A stretch of DNA of 64,000 nt from Bradyrhizobium oligotrophicum S58 (GTDB lineage: Bacteria; Pseudomonadota; Alphaproteobacteria; Rhizobiales; Xanthobacteraceae). Of this stretch, positions 51,203-61,523 are shown piece after piece (positions within the stretch are counted from its first letter, which is position 1; every line of letters begins with the position of its first letter). Location: NCBI RefSeq assembly GCF_000344805.1, contig NC_020453.1:5675001-5739000 (forward strand). The letters run 5' to 3'. The notes beneath the pieces were generated by a model. That model was not told the DNA's origin. It made no database searches and saw only the letters and a program-made list of their open reading frames with translations. The position numbers were made by a program, and so were the translations under genes.

Positions 51203-52906
51203 TCAGGCGGCCCGGACCGATTGCAGGAAGCGGCTGACCTCGCGCTTCAAGCGGTTGCTGTCGGTCGACAGCCCCTGGGCGGCTTCCAGCACCTCGGTCG
51301 AAGCCGAGCCCGTCTCGGTGGCACCGCGCTGCACGTCGGTGATGTTGAGGGACACCTGCTGGGTGCCGTGCGCGGCCTGCTGCACGTTGCGCGAAATCTC
51401 ACGCGTCGCTGCGTTCTGCTCCTCCACCGCAGCGGCGATCGTCGATGAGACTTCCGACAGCCGCTCGATGCTCCCGGAAATCAGCCTGATCGCATTCACC
51501 GATTCCTGCGTCGCCGCCTGGATGCCCGTCACCTGCTGGCCAATCTCGTCGGTCGCCTTGGCGGTCTGCTCGGCCAGCGCCTTCACTTCGGCGGCGACCA
51601 CCGCAAAGCCCCGCCCGGCCTCGCCGGCGCGCGCCGCTTCGATGGTGGCGTTCAGCGCCAGCAGGTTGGTCTGACCGGCGATGCTGTTGATCAGTTCGAC
51701 CACGTCACCGATGCGGCTCGCCGCGCGGGAGAGCTCGCTCACCCGTTCGTTCGTCCGCTTCGCCTGCTCGACGGCTTCATTGGCCATGCGCGCCGACTCC
51801 TGCACCTGACGACCGATCTCGGTGACCGAGGACGTCATTTCCTCGGTGGCGGAGGCGACCGACTGCACGTTGGTGGAGGCTTCCTCGGAAGCGGCCGCCA
51901 CTACTGTCGCAAGCTCGCCGGCCCGCACCGCCGTCTTGCTCAGCGTGTCCGCGGACACTTCCAGCTTGGACGAGGCCGAGGACACGGTGTCGACGATCTC
52001 GCCGACCGCGCCCTCGAAGTCGTCGGCCATCTTGTGCATGTCGGCCTTGCGGCGGGCCAGCGCCCGCTGCTCGGCTTCCTTCTGCTCGGCCTCCAGCGCG
52101 TGACGTGCGACCGCATTGCTCTTGAACACTTCGACCGCACCTGCCATCTCGCCGATCTCGTCGCCGCGGCCGATCCCGGGCACCTCGACGTCGAGGCGGC
52201 CGCCGGCCAGGCTCTTCATGGCCGCCGTCATCCGATGCAGCGGGCCGGTGATGCCGCGTCCGACGATCGTCGAGACGACGAGCAGGACCAGAAGAACGAG
52301 CCCGGCCGCCATCAAGGACTGCCGGGTCGACGCCCAGGCCTGCGCCGACAGGTCGTCGATGTAGACGCCGGTGCCGACGAGCCAATTCCAGGGCGCGAAG
52401 CCCGCAACATGCGTGAGCTTGGGCTGCGGGGTCTCGGAGCCCGGCTTCGGCCAGTCATAGTCGACGAAGCCGCTACCGTGCTGCCGGACGACGTCGACCA
52501 TTTCGATGAACAGCTTCTTGCCGTTCGGATCCTTCATGTCGGAGACATCCTGGCCGACCAGCTTGGTCGAGATCGGATGCATCAGCATTCGCGCCGTCAT
52601 GTCGGTGACGAAGAAATACTCAGAACCGCCGTAGCGCAGCATCGAGGCGCGCTCCAGGGCGCGCTTCTGGGCCTCGGCCACCGAGATCGTTCCCTTCTGT
52701 GCGGCGGCATGCTCTTCGGCGAAGATGCCGAGCGCGAGCTCGGTCAGATGCCGGAGCTCGAGCTGCTTCTGCTGCTTGAGGCCGGCGGCGAGCTCACGGG
52801 AATTGAAGGCGGCAAGGCCGATCAGGCCAATGAAGCTCAGTCCGATCAAGGCATAGATCTTGATGCCGATCGTGAGCTTGAGGCGAGAGGGTGGTGCAAG
52901 CGACAT
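51203..52906 (-). CDS. Methyl-accepting chemotaxis protein with sCache_2 sensor
   Basis: The ATG at 52906 (GGAG 6 bases upstream) gives 567 residues; an upstream extension is spurious. After TM1 (about 12-34) comes a single Cache domain of the sCache_2 type with the hallmark [15 protein letters not shown], then [43 protein letters not shown] and [16 protein letters not shown]2 (about 190-212), HAMP and the standard signalling hairpin follow. sCache_2 receptors usually bind small carboxylates. The SBP gene starts 72 bp downstream with no terminator between, so the two may be cotranscribed. Confidence 0.94.
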   Translation of the reverse strand: MSLAPPSRLKLTIGIKIYALIGLSFIGLIGLAAFNSRELAAGLKQQKQLELRHLTELALGIFAEEHAAAQKGTISVAEAQKRALERASMLRYGGSEYFFVTDMTARMLMHPISTKLVGQDVSDMKDPNGKKLFIEMVDVVRQHGSGFVDYDWPKPGSETPQPKLTHVAGFAPWNWLVGTGVYIDDLSAQAWASTRQSLMAAGLVLLVLLVVSTIVGRGITGPLHRMTAAMKSLAGGRLDVEVPGIGRGDEIGEMAGAVEVFKSNAVARHALEAEQKEAEQRALARRKADMHKMADDFEGAVGEIVDTVSSASSKLEVSADTLSKTAVRAGELATVVAAASEEASTNVQSVASATEEMTSSVTEIGRQVQESARMANEAVEQAKRTNERVSELSRAASRIGDVVELINSIAGQTNLLALNATIEAARAGEAGRGFAVVAAEVKALAEQTAKATDEIGQQVTGIQAATQESVNAIRLISGSIERLSEVSSTIAAAVEEQNAATREISRNVQQAAHGTQQVSLNITDVQRGATETGSASTEVLEAAQGLSTDSNRLKREVSRFLQSVRAA

Positions 52907-53353
52907 GTCAGTCTCCACGGGCGCGACTGTGGTTGTTGGGCGCTCGGGGAACAGATCGTGTCGATGGGCCTGGGCTCGCCCTCGCATGCACGCAAACAGG
53001 CCCGACAGCCCATGCGTGGAACCGTATGAAACACGGTATTAGGTCTGGTTAACGCGATGTCCGTGCAAATACGGAGCGGCAACCGGAATCGGTTGTCACT
53101 CGGCCCAGATCGGTAACGCGCTCCGGCTCTGCCGTGCGGCGCGTTGTCTCATGTGGTTCGAGGCTGACGAGGAAAGCGCCTTTTGCCCGTGGAGCTCGGC
53201 CGCGCCAGTTTGCGAACGGCACCACTATGCCCGCCGACTCTTAATGCAAGTTAAATACGCAGGTTGAACACGCAGGTTAATCGGACGGGTCCCGATCCCT
53301 GTCTCTCGCGCCCGCGACGGAGTCGTCTCGGGCGAAGTGGCGCTGGGACGAAA
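52907..53353. other. Gene-free gap between two chemoreceptor genes
   Basis: The 527-bp gap from 52907 to 53433 holds no credible coding frame. It has an AT-rich patch at about 53230-53285 with the direct repeat ACGCAGGTT twice and several GTTAA words, probably promoter-related for the sCache receptor. The end of the neighbouring receptor transcript is the terminator at 53354-53374. Confidence 0.55.
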
Positions 53354-53374
53354 AGGCCGCAGGCCCTGCGGCCT
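53354..53374 (-). terminator. Intrinsic terminator after the receptor at 53434-55125
   Basis: AGGCCGCAGG and CCTGCGGCCT form a GC-rich stem followed on the minus strand by TTTTC. It is 60 bp past the stop. Confidence 0.82.
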
Positions 53375-53433
53375 GCGGCTGACTGATGATCCCGCTCCCG
53401 ATCGCGATCGAGGACGCCGAACTCTCGCAACAG

Positions 53434-55125
53434 CTAGGCGGCGCGGACGGTCTCCAGGAAACGGCTGACCTCGGTCTTCAGACGGTTGCTGTCGGTCGAC
53501 AATGATTTGGCCGCCGTCAGGACCAGGGACGACGCCGATCCGGTCTCGCTTGCGCCGCGCTGCACGTCGGCGATGTTGGCCGAGACCTGCTGGGTGCCCT
53601 GCGCCGCCTGCTGCACGTTGCGCGAGATTTCCTGGGTTGCCGCGCCCTGCTCCTCCACGGCCGCGGCGATGGCGGAGGCGATCTCGGACAGCCGTTCGAT
53701 CGTGCCCGAGATGGTCCGGATCGCGTTCACCGATTCCTGTGTCGCCGCCTGGATGCCGGAGATCTGCTGGCCGATCTCGCCGGTCGCCTTGGAGGTCTGT
53801 TCGGCCAGCGCCTTGACTTCGGTGGCGACGACGGCGAAGCCCTTGCCCGCTTCGCCGGCGCGCGCCGCCTCGATGGTGGCGTTGAGCGCGAGCAGATTGG
53901 TCTGGCCGGCGATGGTATTGATCAGCTCGACGACGTCGCCGATGCGGGCCGCGGCCTTGGACAGCTCACCCACCTGATCGTTGGTGGTGCGCGCCTGGGT
54001 GACCGCCTCGCTCGCCATGCGCGCCGACTCCTGCACCTGGCGGCTGATCTCGGTCACCGATGACGACAGCTCTTCCGTGGCAGAGGCGACCGACTGCACG
54101 TTGGTCGAGGCTTCCTCCGAGGCGGAGGCGACCGTCGTGGCCAACCGTTGCGAGCGGTCGGCCGTCGACGTCAGTGTGCCGGCCGAGGCCTCCAGCTGGC
54201 TCGATGCGGAGAACACGGTGTTGACGATGTCGCCGACGACGGCCTCGAACTCACGCGTGACGGCGTCGACCCGGCGGCCGCGCTCGATCTTCGCTTCGGC
54301 GTCCTTGGCTGCCGCCTCGTCGGCCGCCTTCTTGGCGATCAATGCGTCCTTGAAGATCTGCAGCGCATTGGCCATCGCGCCCATCTCGGTCTTCTCGCCC
54401 CGATGCGGAATCTCGGCGGAGAGATCGCCCTCGCCGAGGGCCTGCATCGGCTCCACGATCGACGTGATCCCCTGCGAGACACTCCGCACCATGAGGTAGC
54501 TGACAAGCGCGCCGATCATCAGCATCACGCCAACGATCACGGCGAGCGTGGCAAAGGACGTCGAATAGGTCGAAGCCGCATCGGCCGATGCCTTGTCCGC
54601 ACCGCTGTTGTTGAGGTCGATATCCTTCCTCAGGAACTCGTCGGCCTGCAGCCCGATCTTGTTGACGGTGTTCTGGTTCAGCTCGTGCGCGTCGTGCGGG
54701 ATCTGGCCGGCCGCCTTGCGCGACAGCTCCATCACCTTTTCGGTGCCCGCCAGATATCTGTCCCAGGTGGTCTTCCAGTCCTGATAGATCGCCCGCTCCT
54801 CGGCCGAAGAGATCATCGGCTCGTAGAGCTTGATCGTCTTGTTGACGACGTCGTTCGTGGTTGCTGCCGTCTTCTCCTGTGCCATCTTGTCGTCGAGCGT
54901 CTCCGCTAGCATGTGCTCGCGGATCACGTTGCGATAGGTGATCGTCGCGGCCCGGAGGTCACCAAGAACGCGCACGCTCGGCAGCCAGTTGGTCGTGATG
55001 TCGACGGTGTTGGCATTCATTGTGCGCATGCTCGAGACCGCGAGCAGGCCCATGGCGGTAAGAGCGACAAGAAGCAGCGCGACGACCGAAATGATCTTCG
55101 CGCGAATGGACATGCTGGCGAACAT
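53434..55125 (-). CDS. Methyl-accepting chemotaxis protein with 4HB_MCP sensor
   Basis: The ATG at 55125 gives 563 residues. TM1 (about 8-30) starts with [29 protein letters not shown], followed by [30 protein letters not shown], a typical 4HB_MCP_1 beginning. The sensor is all-helical to about 180; TM2 is at about 188-210, then HAMP ([26 protein letters not shown]) and the conserved signalling domain. It ends [10 protein letters not shown], the same C-terminus as the CHASE3-like receptor. Ligand unknown. It has its own terminator and a 10-bp inverted repeat upstream. Confidence 0.94.
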   Translation of the reverse strand: MFASMSIRAKIISVVALLLVALTAMGLLAVSSMRTMNANTVDITTNWLPSVRVLGDLRAATITYRNVIREHMLAETLDDKMAQEKTAATTNDVVNKTIKLYEPMISSAEERAIYQDWKTTWDRYLAGTEKVMELSRKAAGQIPHDAHELNQNTVNKIGLQADEFLRKDIDLNNSGADKASADAASTYSTSFATLAVIVGVMLMIGALVSYLMVRSVSQGITSIVEPMQALGEGDLSAEIPHRGEKTEMGAMANALQIFKDALIAKKAADEAAAKDAEAKIERGRRVDAVTREFEAVVGDIVNTVFSASSQLEASAGTLTSTADRSQRLATTVASASEEASTNVQSVASATEELSSSVTEISRQVQESARMASEAVTQARTTNDQVGELSKAAARIGDVVELINTIAGQTNLLALNATIEAARAGEAGKGFAVVATEVKALAEQTSKATGEIGQQISGIQAATQESVNAIRTISGTIERLSEIASAIAAAVEEQGAATQEISRNVQQAAQGTQQVSANIADVQRGASETGSASSLVLTAAKSLSTDSNRLKTEVSRFLETVRAA

Positions 55126-55228
55126 GAAAGTATCCCCTGGGATCGGCGCCCTTCGGCCAGGACCGGCGAGTGCGCTAACCGACTTGATGGTTAAGCAGAG
55201 CTTGCATTTTGCGAAACCGATCATGGAA

Positions 55229-55281
55229 CCGCGTTAAAATCGCACACCGTAGTAGTACGGATTCGCTGCCCTTTAACGCGG
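55229..55281. promoter_or_regulatory. Inverted repeat upstream of the 4HB chemoreceptor
   Basis: CCGCGTTAAA (55229-55238) and TTTAACGCGG (55272-55281) are exact complements 33 bases apart, in the AT-richer leader about 105 bp before the receptor start. It may be a pair of operator half-sites; the word GTTAA recurs before other receptors here. Confidence 0.4.
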
Positions 55282-55367
55282 CACCGCCTGGCCTGCGCGG
55301 CGGCCCGTTGGCAAAGCTGAACTTTGGAGAACGCCGCGGCTCCCGTTTCGTCGATCCCTCTCGCGCC

Positions 55368-55393
55368 AAGGCCGGGGTCGATGCCCCGGCCTT
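55368..55393 (-). terminator. Hairpin terminator after the receptor at 55435-57462
   Basis: The perfect 10-bp stem AAGGCCGGGG/CCCCGGCCTT with a 6-base loop lies 42 bp past the stop. Only a short TT follows, so it may be a weaker terminator. Confidence 0.7.
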
Positions 55394-55434
55394 CAGTCAG
55401 ATCAACACTGGGATGGTGCTGCCAGGGGCCCGCC

Positions 55435-57462
55435 TCACGCCGCCCGCACCGAGCCCAGGAAGCTCGCGACCTCCTGCTTCAGGCGGCTGCTGTCACCCGA
55501 CAGGGCCTGCGCCGCCGAGAGCACCTGCGTGGAGGCCGAGCCGGTTGCCGCAGCGCCGCGCTCGACGTCGGCGATGTTGGCCGAGACCTGCTGCGTGCCA
55601 TGTGCCGCCTGCTGCACGTTGCGGGAGATCTCCTGCGTTGCCGCGCCCTGTTCTTCGACCGCCGCGGCGATCGTCGACGAGATTTCCGACAGGCGTTCGA
55701 TCGTGGAGGAGATCTCCCTGATGGCGGAGACGGACTCCTGGGTCGCGACCTGGATGCTCGAGATCTGCTGGCCGATCTCGCCGGTGGCCTTCGCGGTCTG
55801 CTCCGCCAGCGCCTTGACCTCGGAGGCGACCACGGCGAAGCCGCGGCCGGCGTCACCGGCGCGCGCGGCCTCGATGGTGGCATTGAGCGCCAGCAGGTTG
55901 GTCTGGCCCGCAATGGTGTTGATGAGCTCGACGACGTCGCCGATGCGGGTGGCGGCCTTGGACAGTTCGCTGACGCGCCCGGTCGTGGTGCGGGCCTGGC
56001 CGACGGCATCATTGGCGATGCGCGCGGATTCCTGCACCTGACGGCTGATCTCGGTCACCGAGGAAGCCATCTGCTCGGTCGCAGACGCCACCGACTGCAC
56101 ATTGGTGGTGGCCTCTTCAGACGCGGAGGCGACGGCCGTCGTCAGGCCCTGCGAACGCGTGGCAGCCTGGGTCAGCGTGGTCGCCGACTGCTCGAGCTGG
56201 CTCGACGCCGACGAGACGGTATTGACGATCTCGCCGACCGCCGCCTCGAACTGCTCGGCCAGCCGCTGCATGTCGGCCTTGCGCTGGCGTTGGGCCATTG
56301 CATCCTGCGCATTCTTGGTTTCCGCCTCGGCCCGCGCCTTCTCCTCGGCATTGCTCTGGATGACGGTCACGGTCTTGGCGAGATCGCCGATTTCATCGCC
56401 GCGCGATGCGCCGGGAATGACGATGTCGAGACGGCCGCGCGCCATGTCGCCGAGCGCCGTGTTCAGCCGCGTCAACGGCCGCGCGATGCCCAGGAACGAG
56501 AACACGACCGAACCGATCACCGACAACAAAACCGCCAGTCCGACGAACAGCGTGATATAGCTCGCCTGCGCGGCGACCTGGTCGGCTTCGAACCGAGCGC
56601 TCGCGTTGCGCGCGCGCGCGTCCTGAATCGCAGAGGACATCAGCTCGCCGGCCTCGCCGAGATAGATGAGCGTGCGGTCGCGCAGCACGGCTTCCTTGAT
56701 CCCCTCGGTCTTCACCACCTCGTCGTTCGCGGCGACGAAGTCCGACGCGAGGCCATTGAGCTTGGTGATCGTGGCCTGGATCTCGCGATCGTCGGCGAGC
56801 ATGCGGGCGTCGGTCAGCGAGCTCTTCAGCCCCGGCACCGTCTGCTTCACGGTCAGGATGGTCGCGGCATCGCCAGTCATGCCGAACCGCCAGGCCTGCG
56901 ACCGCATGTAGTTCAACTTGGCATCGGCGGCGTGAAGCTGGCGCTCGACGCGCTCGCGGAAGGCGAGGTTCGGCAGCGACGGCGAGGCGAGCAGCGCCTT
57001 CAGGCTGGTGTTCCAATCGTTAGAGACGGCGCTGCGCTTCTCGATCTGCGTCAGCAACTTCTTCTGCGCCTCGGCGAGATCGACTGCTCCCGTGGCATAG
57101 CTTGTCATCAGCTCCTTGATCCGGGTCAGCCGGGCGCGATTGTCGGCGGTCGATACGTTGGCGAGCGCGGCGTCGATGTCGGTCACCATCGCGGTCGAGA
57201 ACTGCTGAATGTCGGCGGCGGCCTTCTCTGCCTCGGCCGGCGCCCGCGCCAGCCGCGCCGAGCGGCCGCCGAGCTGGGTCTGCTGCATGCTGATGCTTGC
57301 CGACAGGACGCTCTCGACCACGCGCCGCGCGCGCTCGGCCTGCTGGTTTGCCTGGCTGACTGCTCTCTCCGCCATCATCTGGTTGGCGATCATGCCGACC
57401 GCGAGAGATGCGCCGATAGCGCCAGCAAGCCCGAGTTTGTAGCCGATCCGATTCAGTTTCAT
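55435..57462 (-). CDS. Methyl-accepting chemotaxis protein with long helical sensor
   Basis: The ATG at 57462 gives 675 residues, about 110 more than its neighbours. The extra length is a long periplasmic helical domain (about 35-290), big enough for a helical bimodular or double four-helix sensor, with repeats of amphipathic helices such as [32 protein letters not shown]2 is at about 300-322 ([23 protein letters not shown]), then HAMP ([26 protein letters not shown]) and the same signalling hairpin as the others. It heads the receptor cluster. HBM-type receptors often bind TCA intermediates, but the ligand here is unknown. Confidence 0.93.
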   Translation of the reverse strand: MKLNRIGYKLGLAGAIGASLAVGMIANQMMAERAVSQANQQAERARRVVESVLSASISMQQTQLGGRSARLARAPAEAEKAAADIQQFSTAMVTDIDAALANVSTADNRARLTRIKELMTSYATGAVDLAEAQKKLLTQIEKRSAVSNDWNTSLKALLASPSLPNLAFRERVERQLHAADAKLNYMRSQAWRFGMTGDAATILTVKQTVPGLKSSLTDARMLADDREIQATITKLNGLASDFVAANDEVVKTEGIKEAVLRDRTLIYLGEAGELMSSAIQDARARNASARFEADQVAAQASYITLFVGLAVLLSVIGSVVFSFLGIARPLTRLNTALGDMARGRLDIVIPGASRGDEIGDLAKTVTVIQSNAEEKARAEAETKNAQDAMAQRQRKADMQRLAEQFEAAVGEIVNTVSSASSQLEQSATTLTQAATRSQGLTTAVASASEEATTNVQSVASATEQMASSVTEISRQVQESARIANDAVGQARTTTGRVSELSKAATRIGDVVELINTIAGQTNLLALNATIEAARAGDAGRGFAVVASEVKALAEQTAKATGEIGQQISSIQVATQESVSAIREISSTIERLSEISSTIAAAVEEQGAATQEISRNVQQAAHGTQQVSANIADVERGAAATGSASTQVLSAAQALSGDSSRLKQEVASFLGSVRAA

Positions 57463-57678
57463 TGCCCCACCCACAGAAGGACGCGTCACGCGACGGTCCG
57501 TGTAGGAGGTATAGCGGTGAGGTCCCTAGAGACCGTTAATTTACGGGAGTCATCGCGCAATACACGCGAAAAACTTCTGCTTTTTCGGTGTGCGTCTCGG
57601 CGATTATGGCAGCACAGCCGTGCCGCCGCGGCTCACAAACTATGCAGATGATGCATTCGGAATCGGGCGGCGTGCGGG

Positions 57679-57699
57679 GCGTTCCGAAATCCGGAACGC
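57679..57699 (-). terminator. Hairpin after otnK
   Basis: The perfect 8-bp stem GCGTTCCG/CGGAACGC with a 5-base loop lies 26 bp past the otnK stop. No U-tract follows; likely an end hairpin for the ltnD-otnI-otnK transcript. The rest of the gap 57463-57724 shows no gene. Confidence 0.5.
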
Positions 57700-57724
57700 A
57701 TTCACGCAGCAGGCTGAAGCGCTG

Positions 57725-58999
57725 CTACCGCATCAGCTCCAGCGCATCGGCAAAGAATTGTGGCCCGCCGAAATTGCCGGATTTCAGCGCCAGCAGCATC
57801 CCGCCGCCTGCGCCGATCGCGCGCAGCACGGGTACGCCGGCCGCAATCTCCGGACCGACCAGGAAGCCCGGGATCGTCAAGCGGTCGACGACCGCCCCGG
57901 ACGTCTCGCCCCCCGCGACAATCAGTCGCCGGACGCCGGCCCGGATCAATCCCTCCGCAACATCGGCCATCGCCTGCTCGACGGCATGCCCCGCGGCCTC
58001 TCTGCCGTGCCTCGCCTGCAGCACGCCGACCTGATCCGGCGTGGCGCTGGACGCGATCAGCACCGGTCCCTGGGCCAGACGCTCGAGCGCCCAGCCGAGC
58101 GCGCGCTGGGTCTCATCGCGACCGCCGAGCAGAGCCTCGGCGTCGAGCCGCAGCACCGGCATGACGCGCTCCGCCTCCGCGATCTGCTGCAGGGTCGCCT
58201 GCGAGCAGCTGCCGGCGAGGCAGGCGGCCGCCCCGCCAACCGGCGCGTCGGCATGATGCGCGAAGGCGTGGGAGTGCACATGACCGGCCTCGACCAGCGC
58301 GCGCGCCAGCCCGAGCCCGATGCCGGAGGCGCCGACCGAGACGCGGCTCTTCAGGGCAGCCGCACCGATCGCGGTCAGATCGGCATCGAACACGGCATCG
58401 ACGATGGCAGCACCAGTGCCCTGCCCGGCCAGCTCTTGCAGCCGGTGGCCGATCGCCTCTGGGCCATGCACGACCGTGGCGAGATCGACGAGCCCGATCT
58501 TCCTATGGCTCTGGCGCGCCAGCACGCGGACCAGATTGGCATCGTGCATCGGGTTGAGCGGATGATCCTTCAGCGGACTTTCATTGAGCGGCACGGCGCC
58601 GACGAACAGATTGCCCTGATAGACGGTCCGCTTCGTTTCCGGGAAGGCCGGGGTCACCAGCACGATCGCGTCGCCAGCATCGCCGGCGAGCGCGTCCATG
58701 ACCGGGCCGATGTTGCCGGCATCGGTCGAATCGAAGGTCGAGCAGATCTTGAACAAGACATGGCGCGCGCCGCGCGCGCGCAGCCATTTGTCGGCCTCGC
58801 GCGAACGAGTGACCGCGAGCGAAGCCTCGATCGAGCGGCTCTTCAGCGACACCACGACGGCATCGACCTCAGGCAGCGCGAGATCCGCGGCGGGCACGCC
58901 GATCGTCTGCACCGTGCGCAGGCCGGCGCGGGTCAGGGTGTTGGCGAGGTCGGAGGCGCCGGTGTAGTCGTCGGCGATGCAGCCGAGCTTCAGGGTCAC
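57725..58999 (-). CDS. otnK: 3-oxo-tetronate kinase
   Basis: The 424-residue protein is a four-carbon acid sugar kinase (former DUF1537). The N-terminal domain has LGCIADDYTGASDLANTL (substrate Asp pair) and FKICSTFDSTDAGNIGPV, and the middle carries PAFPETKRTVYQGNLFV. The C-terminal nucleotide domain has RRLIVAGGETSGAVVDRL and GPEIAAGVPVL. It phosphorylates 3-oxo-tetronate at C4. Its ATG overlaps the otnI stop by 4 bp. The order ltnD-otnI-otnK with otnC divergent leaves little doubt about the pathway. Confidence 0.94.
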   Translation of the reverse strand: MTLKLGCIADDYTGASDLANTLTRAGLRTVQTIGVPAADLALPEVDAVVVSLKSRSIEASLAVTRSREADKWLRARGARHVLFKICSTFDSTDAGNIGPVMDALAGDAGDAIVLVTPAFPETKRTVYQGNLFVGAVPLNESPLKDHPLNPMHDANLVRVLARQSHRKIGLVDLATVVHGPEAIGHRLQELAGQGTGAAIVDAVFDADLTAIGAAALKSRVSVGASGIGLGLARALVEAGHVHSHAFAHHADAPVGGAAACLAGSCSQATLQQIAEAERVMPVLRLDAEALLGGRDETQRALGWALERLAQGPVLIASSATPDQVGVLQARHGREAAGHAVEQAMADVAEGLIRAGVRRLIVAGGETSGAVVDRLTIPGFLVGPEIAAGVPVLRAIGAGGGMLLALKSGNFGGPQFFADALELMR

Positions 59000-59778
59000 G
59001 GCTTCACTCCCTTGTAAGGTGCGAACCAGCCGAGCCCGTTCTCGGTGCGGCCGCGCGGATTGTACTCGCAGCCGACGAAGCCGCCATAGCCGAGCCGATC
59101 GAGCTCTTCGAACAGGAACGGATAGTTCAGTTCCTCGCCGTCAGGCTCGTTGCGCGAGGGGATGCTGGCGATCTGGACGTGTCCGGTGATGTCGCTCATC
59201 TCGCGCAGCCGCATCGTGACGTCGCCATGGATGATCTGGCAGTGATAGATGTCGAACTGCAGCTTCAGGTTCGGAATCTTGAGTTCGCGGATCAGATCGC
59301 GGGCGAAGCCGAAATCATTGAGGAAGTATCCCGGCACGTTGCGCGGATTGATCGGCTCGATCACGACGTCGAGACCATGCGGCGCAAAGAACTCCGCCGC
59401 CCAGGCCACCGACTTATAATAGGCCTCCACTGCTTTCGCATCATGGCGATCGGCGATGCCCGCCATCAGATGCAGCCGTTTCACACCGGTGGCCTTGGCA
59501 AAAGGCAGCGCCGTCTTCAGGCTCGCCTTGAGATCGTCGAACCGCTCCGGCAGCGCCGCAAAGCCCTTCTCCCCAGCGTCCCAATTGCCGGGCGGCAGGT
59601 TGAACAGCGCCTGGATGAGGCCGTTGTCATCAAGCCGCCTGCCGACTTCCTCGGCCGGATGATCATAGGGAAACAGGAATTCCACCGCGGTGAAGCCGGC
59701 CTTGGCGGCGGCCGCAAAGCGGTCGAGGAACGGATGCTCTGTGAACATCATCGAGAGATTGGCGGCAAAGCGGGGCAT
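58996..59778 (-). CDS. otnI: 2-oxo-tetronate isomerase (hydroxypyruvate isomerase family)
   Basis: The ATG at 59778 gives 260 residues. The TIM-barrel family marks are MPRFAANLSMMF, FLDRFAAAAKAGFTAVEFLFPY, VIEPINPRNVPGYFL with the metal Glu, LQFDIYHCQI (metal Asp) and GCEYNPRG with the C-terminal Glu. It moves the carbonyl of 2-oxo-tetronate to C3, giving the OtnK substrate. It is 22 bp after ltnD and overlaps otnK by 4 bp. Confidence 0.94.
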   Translation of the reverse strand: MPRFAANLSMMFTEHPFLDRFAAAAKAGFTAVEFLFPYDHPAEEVGRRLDDNGLIQALFNLPPGNWDAGEKGFAALPERFDDLKASLKTALPFAKATGVKRLHLMAGIADRHDAKAVEAYYKSVAWAAEFFAPHGLDVVIEPINPRNVPGYFLNDFGFARDLIRELKIPNLKLQFDIYHCQIIHGDVTMRLREMSDITGHVQIASIPSRNEPDGEELNYPFLFEELDRLGYGGFVGCEYNPRGRTENGLGWFAPYKGVKP

Positions 59779-59800
59779 GGCGTGAGAACTCGTCGTCTTG

Positions 59801-60715
59801 TTACTTGGAGGAGTCCGGCAATTTCGTGCCGGTGACCTGCGCATACATCCGCGCTACCGACGCGTCGTCGTCACGCCCCATCCCGGCGGCCGATGTCATC
59901 AGGAACATCTGCAGCGCTGCGGCCGAGACCGGCACCGGAAAGCGGTGGCTGCGCGCCATGTCCTGGATGATGCCGAGGTCCTTGACGAAGATCTCGACTG
60001 CGCTGCGCGGCGTGTAGTCGCCGTCGAGCACATGCGGCATGCGGTTCTCGAACATCCAGGAATTGCCGGCCGACGCGGTGATGACCTCATAGACCTTGCG
60101 GATGTCGAGCCCCTGCTTGGCGGCGAAGGCGATGGCTTCGCTCGCGGCCGCGATGTGCACGCCGGCGAGCAGCTGGTTGATCATCTTGAACGCGGCGCCC
60201 TCGCCGGCCGCATCGCCGAGCTCGTAGAGCTTGGCCGCCATCGCATCCAGCGCCGGACGCGCCTTGGCAAACGCAGCCGGGCTGCCCGAGGCGAGAATGG
60301 TCAGCTCGCCCTGTGCTGCGCGCTGCGCACCGCCGGAGATCGGCGCGTCGAGATAGTGCCGGCCGGTGGCTTCGAGCTGCTTGGCCAGGCGGCGCGCCAC
60401 GTCGGGATCCATGGTCGCGGAGGAGACGAACACGGCCTCCTTCGGCATGGTCTCAGCCGCGCCGCCGGGACCAAAAAGAATGGCTTCCGTCTGCGCCGCA
60501 TTGACGACGACGCTGACCACGATGTCGGCCTCTCGGGCCGCCTCGGCAGGGCTGTTTGCCCCCTTGCCGCCATCGGCCACGAAACGCGCCACGCTATCGG
60601 CCGAGACGTCGCATCCGGTCACCTCGAACCCTGCGCGCTTGAGCGAGGTCGCCATGCCGAATCCCATCGAGCCAAGCCCGATCACGGCGACTTTCAATTG
60701 CGATGGCGACGGCAT
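59801..60715 (-). CDS. ltnD: L-threonate dehydrogenase
   Basis: The ATG at 60715, with AGGGA upstream, gives 304 residues; an open frame continuing upstream past 61500 is antisense to otnC and is rejected. It is a beta-hydroxyacid dehydrogenase: VAVIGLGSMGFGMATSLKRAG (NAD site), DAPISGGAQRAAQGEL and the catalytic Lys in AFKMINQLLAGVHIAAA. In this cluster it oxidises L-threonate (or D-erythronate) at C2. It heads the otnI-otnK operon and is divergent from otnC. Confidence 0.93.
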   Translation of the reverse strand: MPSPSQLKVAVIGLGSMGFGMATSLKRAGFEVTGCDVSADSVARFVADGGKGANSPAEAAREADIVVSVVVNAAQTEAILFGPGGAAETMPKEAVFVSSATMDPDVARRLAKQLEATGRHYLDAPISGGAQRAAQGELTILASGSPAAFAKARPALDAMAAKLYELGDAAGEGAAFKMINQLLAGVHIAAASEAIAFAAKQGLDIRKVYEVITASAGNSWMFENRMPHVLDGDYTPRSAVEIFVKDLGIIQDMARSHRFPVPVSAAALQMFLMTSAAGMGRDDDASVARMYAQVTGTKLPDSSK

Positions 60716-60844
60716 GCGGCAGATCCCTGAAGCGTTTCCCGATGGCGTCCGGTTGGCCCGGACTATGGCCTGGGTATCACGGCTTGGCCGCGTTGCCAAA
60801 GCGTGAGACAAAGCGGCAAAACAGCGACGTGCGAGGAAAGACCC

Positions 60845-61507
60845 GTGGCGGACACTGCGATTCGCGAAGCCATCTGCCGGTTCGGCCGCTCGCTGTTCGA
60901 GCGCGGACTGACGCCGGGCTCGTCCGGCAACATCAGCGTGCGGCTCGACGACGGCGGCTGGCTGGTGACGCCGACCAACGCCTCGCTCGGCTTCCTCGAT
61001 CCGGCCAGGCTGTCGCGGCTCGATGCCCAGGGCACGCTGGTCTCGGGCGATGCGCCGACCAAGGAGGTGCCGCTGCACACGGCGCTGTACCAGACCCGCG
61101 ATGCGGCGCGCGCGGTGGTGCATCTGCACTCGACCCATTCGGTCGCGATCTCGATGCTGCCGGAGATCGATCCGCTGATGGCGCTGCCGCCGCTGACACC
61201 TTATTATTTGATGCGCTGCGGCCAGACCGCGCTGGTGCCCTATCATCGGCCGGGCGATCCCGCAGTCGCCGATGCGATCAAGGGGCTGGCCGGAAAATAC
61301 GCCTCGGTGCTGCTGGCCAATCACGGGCCCGTCGTGTCCGGTGACACGCTGGAGGCCGCCGTGTTCGCGATGGAGGAGCTCGAGGAGACCGCAAAGCTGT
61401 ATCTGCTGCTGCGCGGGCTCAACCCGCGGCATCTGTCGCCGCAGCAGGTGGACGATCTGGTCAAGGTCTTCGGCCTCACCCTGCCCGATCACAGCGATCA
61501 TCACTGA
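60845..61507 (+). CDS. otnC: 3-oxo-tetronate 4-phosphate decarboxylase (class II aldolase fold)
   Basis: A GTG at 60845 after GAGGAAAG gives 220 residues. The class II aldolase/adducin fold shows LTPGSSGNISVRL, the catalytic Glu in TKEVPLHTALYQ, the Zn ligands in VVHLHSTHSVAI and the third His in VLLANHGPVVSG. It decarboxylates 3-oxo-tetronate 4-phosphate to dihydroxyacetone phosphate. The order around a 129-bp divergent promoter completes the four-enzyme route. A small ORF follows by 16 bp. Confidence 0.93.
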   Translation: MADTAIREAICRFGRSLFERGLTPGSSGNISVRLDDGGWLVTPTNASLGFLDPARLSRLDAQGTLVSGDAPTKEVPLHTALYQTRDAARAVVHLHSTHSVAISMLPEIDPLMALPPLTPYYLMRCGQTALVPYHRPGDPAVADAIKGLAGKYASVLLANHGPVVSGDTLEAAVFAMEELEETAKLYLLLRGLNPRHLSPQQVDDLVKVFGLTLPDHSDHH

Positions 61508-61523
61508 TCCCACCGGCGGATGG

